Below are positions 8,667 to 16,229 of a stretch of 64,000 nucleotides of DNA, one piece after another; position 1 is the first letter of the stretch; each line of letters starts with the position of its first letter. The notes below the pieces were generated by a model. It was not told the origin of the DNA, ran no database searches, and saw only the letters and a list, made by a program, of their open reading frames with translations. Source of the DNA: Nocardiopsis kunsanensis DSM 44524 (GTDB taxonomy: Bacteria > Actinomycetota > Actinomycetes > Streptosporangiales > Streptosporangiaceae). The DNA lies in contig NZ_ANAY01000036.1 in assembly GCF_000340965.1 (NCBI RefSeq), forward strand, positions 1-64,000, read 5' to 3'. A program made the position numbers and the translations under genes.

Positions 8667-9098
8667 GCCCGACGGCCGCGGCCGGAACACGTATCGGCGC
8701 CGCCGGTGCGACCGGCGCGGCCCTCCCGGTCCCGTACGGCCCGGAGGCCGGGAGGGAGGCGGTGCCCGGCCCCTTGTCCCCCACCCCCTTCCGCGCCACG
8801 GGGAATGCGACTCCCCGGGGAAAGGGACGTCCCTCCCTCCATTCCACGGCATTCCCAGGAATCCGCCCGGTTCCCGGCGATCAAGCTCCCGGAAAGACCT
8901 TTCCCCTTCCGCCGGGCAGAACCTTCCGGCCTGGTGGACGGGGCGCCCCGTGCGCCGAGGCACGGACACGGGCCGGCGGCCCGGGGCACGCCTGGCGAGG
9001 ACGGGGTACCCGGTCCCGCGTCACGGTCCCGTAAATTCGTTTCGGTTCACTGATGACGTCTTTACGAACCGTGGGGCCGCGTGGTTGGATCCTCACTG
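8667..9098. other. Intergenic region, no gene seen
   Basis: 432 bp of mostly GC-rich sequence without a credible ORF. Near the right end an imperfect inverted arrangement CGTAAATTCG...TTTACG (9030-9066) overlaps CGGTTC...GAACCG (9043-9071), just upstream of the DUF3870 gene; this may be an operator or promoter. Confidence 0.4.
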
Positions 9099-9419
9099 AT
9101 GTCCACGACCATCCTCGTCACGGGCGAGGCGAAAGCGCCGTCCGGTAACCCGATCACCACCCAGTTCGGGATCTACTACGTCGTCTTCGTGGTCGACACG
9201 GACAGCCACCGGATTCTGGATGCGGAATGCTCCGCGACGTTGGCACTGACGAAGTCGTTCGTCAGCGGCTTGTTCGCGGGAGAGTGCATCACGGACGAAG
9301 GTCGCCTGACGGAGCGGATCACCACCCGGTATCACGGCTCCTCGCAGCGGGCACTGCTCGCGGCGTTGCGCAACGCCGTGGTGAAGTACCGCAGCATCGT
9401 CGGCTCCACCTCGGGCTGA
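9099..9419 (+). CDS. DUF3870 domain-containing protein
   Basis: 106-aa protein recognised as the DUF3870 family (ILVTGEAKAPSGNPIT near the N-terminus, FVSGLFAGECIT in the middle). Biochemical function is not known. The ATG at 9099 fits the family start; a GTG at 9081 is the alternative. It is followed by a DUF819 membrane protein, a dipeptide epimerase and an NlpC/P60 peptidase, but a strong intrinsic terminator (9477-9532) lies between it and those genes, so it is either a separate transcript or the first gene of an attenuated operon. Confidence 0.75.
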   Translation: MSTTILVTGEAKAPSGNPITTQFGIYYVVFVVDTDSHRILDAECSATLALTKSFVSGLFAGECITDEGRLTERITTRYHGSSQRALLAALRNAVVKYRSIVGSTSG

Positions 9420-9476
9420 GGACGGGCCGGCGGCAGGCCGCTTCGATTGCCTGTTCCCTCACCGGAACACGATCCA

Positions 9477-9532
9477 GTCGGAAACACGCCACGCGTGCAG
9501 CACAGCACGTGTGCCGGTTTCCGACTTTTTTT
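9477..9532 (+). terminator. Intrinsic terminator / possible attenuator
   Basis: GTCGGAAAC (9477-9485) pairs with GTTTCCGAC (9517-9525), with further inner pairing possible, followed by seven T residues (9526-9532). It lies between the DUF3870 stop and the DUF819 start and would act as terminator of the first gene or as attenuator controlling the downstream operon. A true U-run is unusual in this genome. Confidence 0.75.
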
Positions 9533-9584
9533 GTGCCAGAAAGGGTTCAGGAACGCCCCCAGGAAGGACGGGAAAGACGACACA

Positions 9585-10733
9585 ATGATCACGGACGGCT
9601 TTCTGTATCTGGGCGTGCTGCTGGCACTGGCAGCCGTCCTCGTGCTCGTGACGCGCCGGACCGATATCCGGCTGTTCACCTACGTTCCCGCGTTCGTTCT
9701 GCTCTACATCTGCGCCGCGGCGCTGAACACGGTGGGCGTCTTCGGCGAGTCCGAGTCGATCGATGCGACCGGCGGGGCGGTACAGGACGCGCTGCTGCCG
9801 GCCATGATCCTGCTCCTACTGTTCAAGTGCGACCTGCGCAGGATCGTCAAGCTCGGCCCCAAGCTCCTCCTGACCTTCTTCGTCGCCGCGGTGAGCATCG
9901 TGGTCGGCTTCCTGATCGCCTTCCTGGCGTTCCGCGCGGCTCTGGACGCCGAGGCGTGGAAGGCGCTGGGGGCGCTCAGCGGATCGTGGACCGGTGGCTC
10001 CGCGAACATGGTCGCGATCCAGGGCATCCTGGAAGCCCCGGAGGACGTGTTCGGCTACGTGCTGATCGTGGACACGCTGCTGTACTCGGTGTGGCTCCTG
10101 CTGATGTTCGGCTCGGTGGGTTTCTCGGAGCGGTTCAACCGGTGGACCAAGGCCGACACCTCGAAGTTCGAGACGCAGGACGGCCCGGAGGAGGAAGGGC
10201 GCCCGATCGACCTGGTCTCGCTGATGGGTCTGATCGGCTTCAGCCTGTTCGTCTCCGCCACCGCGAGCTGGATCGGTGAGCAGCTCCCGGAACTCGGGGA
10301 CGTCGTCACCGCGACGACGTGGACGATCCTGATCGTCAGCGTGCTCGGCCTGGTCATCGCCACCACACCCATGGGGAGGACGGCGGGGTCCACAGAGATC
10401 GCGATGGTCATGCTCTACGTCATCATCGGCATCATCGCCTCGGGGTCGGACTTCACCTCCCTGACGCAGGCGCCCGTCTACCTCGCCGTCGGGATCGTGG
10501 TGCTGCTCGTGCACCTGGTGATCATGGCCCTCTACGCCAAGCTGACCCGCACCGAGCTCTTCAGCCTCGCGGTGGCCAGCACGGCCAACATCGGCGGTGT
10601 GGCATCCGCCCCCGTGGTGGCCGGCGCGTTCGACCGCCAGCTCGTACCGGTCGGTGTGCTCTACGCGCTGATGGGTTCGTTCCTCGGCACGTTCATCGGC
10701 CTGACCGTCGCCCAGCTCCTCGCGGCGGTGTGA
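9585..10733 (+). CDS. DUF819 family membrane protein (putative transporter)
   Basis: 382-aa integral membrane protein of the DUF819 (YjcL-like) family, with about 10 hydrophobic segments. Conserved-looking parts are ALSGSWTGGSANMVAIQ in the first half and ASTANIGGVASAPVVAGAF in the second half, suggesting an inverted-repeat transporter fold. The ATG at 9585 follows an AGGAAGG/GGAAAG purine stretch. It lies 1 bp before the dipeptide epimerase, which together with the secreted endopeptidase suggests a role in importing murein dipeptides; this is inference, the family has no assigned substrate that I can state with certainty. Confidence 0.85.
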   Translation: MITDGFLYLGVLLALAAVLVLVTRRTDIRLFTYVPAFVLLYICAAALNTVGVFGESESIDATGGAVQDALLPAMILLLLFKCDLRRIVKLGPKLLLTFFVAAVSIVVGFLIAFLAFRAALDAEAWKALGALSGSWTGGSANMVAIQGILEAPEDVFGYVLIVDTLLYSVWLLLMFGSVGFSERFNRWTKADTSKFETQDGPEEEGRPIDLVSLMGLIGFSLFVSATASWIGEQLPELGDVVTATTWTILIVSVLGLVIATTPMGRTAGSTEIAMVMLYVIIGIIASGSDFTSLTQAPVYLAVGIVVLLVHLVIMALYAKLTRTELFSLAVASTANIGGVASAPVVAGAFDRQLVPVGVLYALMGSFLGTFIGLTVAQLLAAV

Positions 10734-10734
10734 C

Positions 10735-11853
10735 GTGCTCGGTCCACCGAACCCCGGCCTCTCCGTCACCGATGTGCGCAGCCGGGACTACAGGGGCAGG
10801 CTGACCCGCCCGTTCGTGACCGCCCGGCGCAGTGTCGAGGAGGTGACCGGGCTCCTCGTCGAAGTGGAGCTGGACGACGGCACCGTCGGGCACGGCTCTG
10901 CGGCCGAGACACTCGCGGTCACCGGGGAGTCCGTGGAATCGATGCGTGCGGTGATCCACGGCCCGGTGGCCGAGGCCCTGACGGCCGACCCCGTGGTCGG
11001 CGGGCTACGCGGCCACACCGACGCCATCGCCGCCGCGTGCGCCGGGAACACGAGCGCGAAGGCGGCGGTCGATGTCGCGCTGCACGACGCCTGGGCCCGC
11101 AGGCTCGGCGTGCCCCTGGTCGAAGCGCTGGGCGGAGACACCAGCACGGTCCTACGGACCGACATGACCATCAGCCTGGCCGCCCCGGAGGCCATGGCAC
11201 AGGCAGCGGTGAGTGCGTTCGAGGACGGATTCACGGTGCTCAAGGTCAAGCTGGGACACGACTGGCGTGCCGATCTCGACAGGTTGCGGGCGGTGCACGA
11301 GGCCGTCCCGGGCGCGGAGTTCCGCCTGGACGCCAACCAGGGATGGGACCCCAAGTCTGCGGTGCGCATCATCCGCGCGATCCAGGACGCACACCTGCCC
11401 CTGCAACTCGTGGAACAGCCGGTACCCAAGCACGACCTGCGCGGGCTGGCCTCGGTCACGGCCGCCGTGGACGTACCGATCATGGCGGACGAAGCGCTGG
11501 ACTCGCCGCGGGACGCCTTCGAGATCGCCCGCACGGGCGCCGCCGACGTCCTGAACATCAAGCTCGCCAAGTGCGGCGGGATCGGCCACGCCACGGCGAT
11601 CGCCGACGTGGCCCACGCTGCGGGGCTCACCTGCATGATCGGCGCCATGATGGAGCCCCGCGTCTCCATCACCGCTGCCGCACACGTGGCCGCGGCGCAT
11701 CCGGCGATCACCCTCGTGGACCTCGACTCCGCCGAATGGATCGACGGTTCGGGACCGGTCGGCGGCTACACGCTGCAAGGCGACCGGTTGCACCTTTCGC
11801 ACACCCCCGGGCTCGGGTTCGAGTCCACAGCACCGGAAGGGACAGAACGATGA
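10735..11853 (+). CDS. Dipeptide epimerase (L-Ala-D/L-Glu epimerase-like, enolase superfamily)
   Basis: 372-aa enolase-superfamily racemase. The KxK motif (VLKVKLG) supplies one catalytic Lys. Metal ligands are the Asp in FRLDANQG, the Glu in LVEQPV and the Asp in IMADEAL, and the opposite Lys is in LNIKLAKCGG. These are the marks of the Ala-Glu epimerase group (YcjG/YkfB). The reaction converts L-Ala-D-Glu from peptidoglycan to L-Ala-L-Glu for catabolism. The GTG at 10735 is one base after the DUF819 stop, and the stop overlaps the NlpC/P60 start (ATGA). Context (NlpC/P60 downstream) matches ykf-type murein peptide operons of Bacillus. Confidence 0.9.
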   Translation: MLGPPNPGLSVTDVRSRDYRGRLTRPFVTARRSVEEVTGLLVEVELDDGTVGHGSAAETLAVTGESVESMRAVIHGPVAEALTADPVVGGLRGHTDAIAAACAGNTSAKAAVDVALHDAWARRLGVPLVEALGGDTSTVLRTDMTISLAAPEAMAQAAVSAFEDGFTVLKVKLGHDWRADLDRLRAVHEAVPGAEFRLDANQGWDPKSAVRIIRAIQDAHLPLQLVEQPVPKHDLRGLASVTAAVDVPIMADEALDSPRDAFEIARTGAADVLNIKLAKCGGIGHATAIADVAHAAGLTCMIGAMMEPRVSITAAAHVAAAHPAITLVDLDSAEWIDGSGPVGGYTLQGDRLHLSHTPGLGFESTAPEGTER

Positions 11854-12866
11854 AGCGGATCCGTGTCGTCACCGCGGCGTGTGTCGCGGCCCTGCTGAGC
11901 ACGACGGGTACCACGGCTGCGGCCTCCCCGGCCGCCGACGCCCCGGAAGCCGGTGACCGTGCCTTCGTGGACGTCACCGCCACCACCCTCTGGGTGGAGC
12001 CGGACACGGCACGCGGGCTGGACGCGCCCTCGTTGAGCAACCCCGTCGACCTGGACCAGTGGAACGAGAACATGGAGGACACCGAGACGCGCGGCTGGCT
12101 GACCGGCAAGCTGGAGAGCCAGGCCGTGCTCGGCTCCGAGGTCGAGGTCACCGAGGTCTCCGGGGACTGGGCGCACGTCGTCGTGCCGGAACAGTCGACC
12201 CCACGGGACGACCGGGGATACCCGGGCTGGGTCCCGGTCGAGCAGCTGGTGGAGAACGAGGACTTCGCCCAGCAGGTCCAGGACCTGCCCTCGGCACAGG
12301 TGACGGCCGACCGCGCGGCGCTGACCGACAGGCCCGCCGGTGAAGTACTCCAGGAGATCAGCTTCAACACCCGGCTCCCGGTCCTGGCGACCACACCGGA
12401 GGCGTTGCGGGTCGCGCTGCCCGACGACTCGGCGGCATGGCTGGACAGCGCCGACGCGGACGTGTACGCCCCCGGTGAGGAGCCCGCCCCGCCGACCGGC
12501 CAGGACCTGGTGGAGACCGGCGAGGAGTTCCTGGGCCTGCGGTACCTGTGGGCGGGTGTGTCCTCCTACGGCTACGACTGCTCCGGGTACACCTACTCGA
12601 TCCACCGCGCGCACGGTATCGACATCCCGCGTGACGCCGCGGACCAGGCCGCAGAGGGCGAGGACGTCGAGGCGGCCGACCTCCGAGCGGGCGACCTGCT
12701 GTTCTTCGCCCAACCGGGCGGTGAGGGCTACGTGCACCACGTGGGCATGTACATCGGTGACGGCCGGATGATCCACGCACCGAACGAGTCCACGTCCGTG
12801 TCCGTCGTCGACTGGGAGGAGTGGGACTCCGACGACGAGTTCTCGGGGGCCAAGCGCTACCTGTGA
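11850..12866 (+). CDS. Secreted NlpC/P60 family peptidase (YkfC-like)
   Basis: 338-aa exported cysteine peptidase. A signal peptide (MKRIRVVTAACVAALL to TTAAASPAA) is followed by two SH3-like regions (about 35-125 and 135-205) and the NlpC/P60 domain (about 215-338). The catalytic Cys is in YDCSGY, the His in VHHVGMYIG, and the third residue is in MIHAPN. Architecture and neighbours resemble Bacillus YkfC, a gamma-D-glutamyl-diamino-acid endopeptidase that releases L-Ala-D-Glu from wall peptides. The product would feed the epimerase encoded just upstream. Translationally coupled to that gene by ATGA. Confidence 0.9.
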   Translation: MKRIRVVTAACVAALLSTTGTTAAASPAADAPEAGDRAFVDVTATTLWVEPDTARGLDAPSLSNPVDLDQWNENMEDTETRGWLTGKLESQAVLGSEVEVTEVSGDWAHVVVPEQSTPRDDRGYPGWVPVEQLVENEDFAQQVQDLPSAQVTADRAALTDRPAGEVLQEISFNTRLPVLATTPEALRVALPDDSAAWLDSADADVYAPGEEPAPPTGQDLVETGEEFLGLRYLWAGVSSYGYDCSGYTYSIHRAHGIDIPRDAADQAAEGEDVEAADLRAGDLLFFAQPGGEGYVHHVGMYIGDGRMIHAPNESTSVSVVDWEEWDSDDEFSGAKRYL

Positions 12867-12884
12867 CCGGCCCCGGCCACACCG

Positions 12885-12921
12885 GACGGCCGCGTCCCGG
12901 ATACCCGGGCGCGGCCGTCCT
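12885..12921. terminator. Bidirectional terminator
   Basis: Perfect 11-bp stem GGACGGCCGCG/CGCGGCCGTCC with a 15-base loop, placed between the ends of two converging genes (stops at 12866 and 12928). Confidence 0.7.
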
Positions 12922-12927
12922 CCGCGT

Positions 12928-14265
12928 TCAGGACGTGTGGTCCCCTGCCGCACGCAACCGCTCGGACAGCCACAGCGGTGTGCGGGCGTCGTCCCTGGGG
13001 AAGTACCGGGCGTCGAGGGCGTAGCTGAACGCCGTCGGCGGGAACGAGAACACCGGTTCGTTCACCCGGTCGTAGACGATGTACCATCCGCCGCCCCGTT
13101 CCAGGGTGAGGCGGACGGTGAACCAGGCCCCGTACCCGGGGAAGAAGGTGGCCGAACGCAGCAAGGCCATCTCTTCCCGCAGCTCCTCGGGAAGCGGGAC
13201 CAAGTACTCACCGTCCTCGCACACCGCCACGAGGACCCCGCCCGAGTACCCCACCAGGGCCCGGTGGACCAGCCGCAGCACCTGCCACGGGAGGTGGTCC
13301 GCGGCCTCGGTGACCAGGGCCCGGATCCGGTCGAGCAGCAGCACGCGATCGTATGGTTCCATCTCCACCGGCGGGACGCTGGGGACGTCCGGCGCCCCCG
13401 GCCACGGCGGGGTCCACCGGATCCGCGGATCCAGCAGGTCGGCCCACACGGGCGCCCCTTCGGCCGGAGGCCCTTGCTCCAGCAGGGAGGGGTCGGCACG
13501 GCCCGCAGGGTCGTATCCTTCCGTCTCCCCGGACAGGCGCATGGCGTCACCGACCAGCAGCGCCCACTCGTCGCGTCCGATGAGCGGCACCGAACGCACC
13601 GGCGGCGGGCCGTCGCCGGCCGGGAGCTCGGGAGGTTCGGCCGCGCCGGTCAGCCCCAGCCCGTGCGCGACCGTCACCGCTGTCCCGGTGTCGAACCCGG
13701 GAACGTCCGCCGTGGCTTCGGCGACCGTTTCACGGGTGAGGTCGCGCTCCAGTGCCTGGGTCACGAGCACTTCGGCCGCCCCCGTCCCGGCTTCCGGACC
13801 GAGCAGACGTGCGACCTCGCCGACCGTGGCCTCCGGGGTGGCGGACCAGCCCAGCAGGTTGCGGAGCCCGTCGTCCTCCCAGTCGTCGGGGTAGGCGGCG
13901 CGCACCCACGTGCCCTCCCACCAGTAGAGGAAGTGCGGCCCGGACATGCGGTGGCGTTCCAGCCACTCCACCGGCAGCCACGACGGTGCCCCGTCGAAGG
14001 GGTCGGTGGGCCGGCGCAGTCCGGTGGCCGGTGAACTGTCCGGGTCCTCACCGAGCAGGACGAAACGCTCGTCGCCGACCCTCAGGAGGTGGAACCCGTC
14101 TCCCGGCCGACCCACCGAGAGGGAGCGGTCCACGAGCGCACCCTCCTCGACGCCCGTACCTGCGGACACGGCCGCGACCACACCTGCCCGCCCCCACAGG
14201 TCCTCGGGTACCGGCAGGTCACTGGGGAGCCCGGGTCGGTGGAACACGTACCGGTCCTTCCTCAC
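12928..14265 (-). CDS. Hypothetical protein, 445 aa
   Basis: I do not recognise this protein. It starts at a GTG (14265) preceded by GGACGGAAC; a longer open frame upstream lacks support. It is acidic and Trp/Pro-rich, lacks a signal peptide or membrane segment and appears to have several parts. There is an N-terminal region containing the YWWEGTWVRAAYPDDW segment, a middle region with LLGPEAGTGAAEVLVTQALE and a C-terminal region. The C-terminus (WYIVYDRVNEPVFSFPPTAF followed by YFPRDD and PLWL) has the look of actinomycete immunity-type proteins of polymorphic toxin systems, but no toxin gene is adjacent. Monocistronic, between a terminator and the formate dehydrogenase operon. Confidence 0.6.
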   Translation of the reverse strand: MRKDRYVFHRPGLPSDLPVPEDLWGRAGVVAAVSAGTGVEEGALVDRSLSVGRPGDGFHLLRVGDERFVLLGEDPDSSPATGLRRPTDPFDGAPSWLPVEWLERHRMSGPHFLYWWEGTWVRAAYPDDWEDDGLRNLLGWSATPEATVGEVARLLGPEAGTGAAEVLVTQALERDLTRETVAEATADVPGFDTGTAVTVAHGLGLTGAAEPPELPAGDGPPPVRSVPLIGRDEWALLVGDAMRLSGETEGYDPAGRADPSLLEQGPPAEGAPVWADLLDPRIRWTPPWPGAPDVPSVPPVEMEPYDRVLLLDRIRALVTEAADHLPWQVLRLVHRALVGYSGGVLVAVCEDGEYLVPLPEELREEMALLRSATFFPGYGAWFTVRLTLERGGGWYIVYDRVNEPVFSFPPTAFSYALDARYFPRDDARTPLWLSERLRAAGDHTS

Positions 14266-14308
14266 GTTCCGTCCGTTCCGAAGGGTCTCGTGCTGCCCCC
14301 GGCCGCTG

Positions 14309-15349
14309 TCACTGCGTGTCCTTCCCACGCTCTCGCTCGTCGAGTCGGCGGCGCTGGGGCACCACGGTGTACTTCGGGTCCTCCTGGGACCCGACCCCGG
14401 CGTAGAAGACCCCGAGCCGGGTGCAGGCCGATCCCGCCACGAGGGCCGCGCCGCTGAGCGCGGAGGCCACACGGCTGCGTCGTCCGAGTACGGCCCCGGC
14501 CGCACCCGCCAGGGTCAGGGTCTTGGCCGCGCGCATGAACGCGCCCCCGCGTCCCTGCCTGTAGGTCTCTCCGGGCAGACCCATGCGGTACTCCATGGCG
14601 GTGGCGGCCACCGTCTCGACCACTGCGCCGCCGACCGCGGCGCGGCGTGCCGGACCGCTCTGTCCGGAGGGTGCGGCGATGAGTCCCGTGCCCCCTGCGG
14701 CGGCGACCGCGGAGGAGGCGAAGACGAAGGGCATGTACCGGTACCCCTCGTGCCAGGCCGGCACGGCGGTGTCGCACACCAGGGGAGCGGTGTAGGTGGC
14801 CACGAGCGCGCCCATCGCGCCGGAGCCGTAGGTGGCCAGGCGGCCGATACGCGGGAACCAGCCCGTCAGTGAGGTCACGGCCGCGACGCCGGCCAGCGGC
14901 CCGTACCCGACGAGGATCCACGACCCCACACTCATCGGCGACGACGGTTTGAACACGCGCAGCATGTTGAGGAAGCGCTCCGGCCGTCCCAGGTCGTAGA
15001 TGAGCGCGGCCGTCGACCCGGAGATCGCCGCCAGGGCGGTGTAGCGCAACGGCTGGGCCAGATCCGGGCGCCCGGTCAGTTCCGCCCCCGCCGCGAGGGC
15101 GGAGGATGCGCCGGCGAGGCCGCCGAGGAACAGGTATCCGCCGATCGCGGGCGCCTCCCACACGATCCCGTTGATGACCGGCTTGCCGTAGTAGGAGGTG
15201 AACTCCGCCCCTTCGGCACTGTGTTCACCGGGCCGGGCGTCGCGTTCGCGCCGTTGTTGCTCACTGACGACATCGGCGGCCCCGGTCATCGCCTCTCGGT
15301 CGGGCCGCTGCCCGCGCATACCCTGCTTCGTCACTTCCGACGTGTTCAC
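14309..15349 (-). CDS. nrfD: NrfD/PsrC-type membrane subunit of formate dehydrogenase
   Basis: 346-aa polytopic quinone-interacting subunit. After a hydrophilic N-terminus come about 8 hydrophobic segments, with NrfD-like stretches such as APAIGGYLFLGGLAGASS and DLGRPERFLNMLRVFKPSSPMSVGSW. It would anchor the two hydrophilic subunits and pass electrons to menaquinone. The GTG at 15349 overlaps the stop of the iron-sulfur subunit (GTGA) and has GGGAGG upstream. It is the last gene of the three-gene operon. Classical FdnI is a short b-type cytochrome; here an NrfD protein takes that place, so no haem is expected. Confidence 0.88.
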   Translation of the reverse strand: MNTSEVTKQGMRGQRPDREAMTGAADVVSEQQRRERDARPGEHSAEGAEFTSYYGKPVINGIVWEAPAIGGYLFLGGLAGASSALAAGAELTGRPDLAQPLRYTALAAISGSTAALIYDLGRPERFLNMLRVFKPSSPMSVGSWILVGYGPLAGVAAVTSLTGWFPRIGRLATYGSGAMGALVATYTAPLVCDTAVPAWHEGYRYMPFVFASSAVAAAGGTGLIAAPSGQSGPARRAAVGGAVVETVAATAMEYRMGLPGETYRQGRGGAFMRAAKTLTLAGAAGAVLGRRSRVASALSGAALVAGSACTRLGVFYAGVGSQEDPKYTVVPQRRRLDERERGKDTQ

Positions 15350-16227
15350 CGTCGTCCTCCCAGGAAAGTCGCGGCCACTCCGGCCAGCATCGTCGCCGCC
15401 GCCACACCCGCGTGCCGCCACATCGACGGCAGGTCACGCGTGGTGACGACGGGGTCGGGCGGCAGGCCGTAGGCCTCGGGTTCGTCCAGCAGCAGGAAGA
15501 ACGCACCGTTGCCGCCGACGCCGTCGTCGGGGTCGTCCCCGTACAGGCGTGCTGAGCTCACACCCTCCCCGTGGAGGTCCTCCAGGCGTTGTGCGGCGCG
15601 TTCGCGCAGTTCGTCGAGGTCGCCGAACTGGATGGAGTCGGTGGGGCAGGCCTTGGCGCAGGCCGGTTCGAGCCCGTCACCGATGCGGTCGTAGCACAGG
15701 GTGCACTTCCAGACCCGGCCGTCGTCCTCGCGGCGGTCGATGACGCCGTAGGGGCAGGCCGGGATGCAGTAGCCGCAGCCGTTGCAGATGTCCTCCTGCA
15801 CGACGACGGTGTCGAACTCGGTGTGGAAGAGCGCCCCGGTCGGGCACACGTCCACACAGGCGGCGTGGGTGCAGTGTTTGCACACGTCCGAGGACATGAG
15901 CCAGCGGAACTCACCCCGGTCCTCGGGTGCCGCGGAGGCCCCGGGGAGCTCGAACGAGGGCATGCCGAGATCGACGGTTTCCCTGCGTCCGAGGCCGGTC
16001 TCCTGGTGGCCGAGGGGTTCGCGCTGTTCGACGAATGCGACGTGGCGCCAGCTGTCGGCGCCCAGTCCGCCGGTGTTGTCGAAGGACATCCCGGTGAAGT
16101 CGAGCCCGTCCTCGGGGACGAGGTTCCACTCCTTGCAGGCGACCTCGCAGGCCTTGCAGCCGATGCAGACGCTGGTGTCGGTGAAGAACCCGAGCCGCGG
16201 GGTCCCCTCGTCGTTGTCGGTACTCAC
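15346..16227 (-). CDS. Formate dehydrogenase iron-sulfur (beta) subunit
   Basis: 293-aa electron-transfer subunit with four 4Fe-4S clusters. Cysteine groups are visible as CIGCKACEVACK, CKHCTHAACVDVCPTGAL, CNGCGYCIPACPYG and CTLCYDRIG with CAKACP. A single C-terminal hydrophobic helix (WRHAGVAAATMLAGVAATFL) may anchor it, as in FdnH. I prefer the GTG at 16227 because GGGGGAG lies 5 bases upstream; the GTG at 16233, which overlaps the alpha-subunit stop, is the alternative. It relays electrons from the catalytic subunit to the NrfD subunit. Confidence 0.9.
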   Translation of the reverse strand: MSTDNDEGTPRLGFFTDTSVCIGCKACEVACKEWNLVPEDGLDFTGMSFDNTGGLGADSWRHVAFVEQREPLGHQETGLGRRETVDLGMPSFELPGASAAPEDRGEFRWLMSSDVCKHCTHAACVDVCPTGALFHTEFDTVVVQEDICNGCGYCIPACPYGVIDRREDDGRVWKCTLCYDRIGDGLEPACAKACPTDSIQFGDLDELRERAAQRLEDLHGEGVSSARLYGDDPDDGVGGNGAFFLLLDEPEAYGLPPDPVVTTRDLPSMWRHAGVAAATMLAGVAATFLGGRR

Positions 16228-16229
16228 GT

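Noticed and set aside
7910..9034. Plus-strand ORF of 374 codons across the phosphoribosyltransferase gene
   Set aside because: Arg-rich out-of-frame translation; the phosphoribosyltransferase frame has the PRPP motif and a good start.
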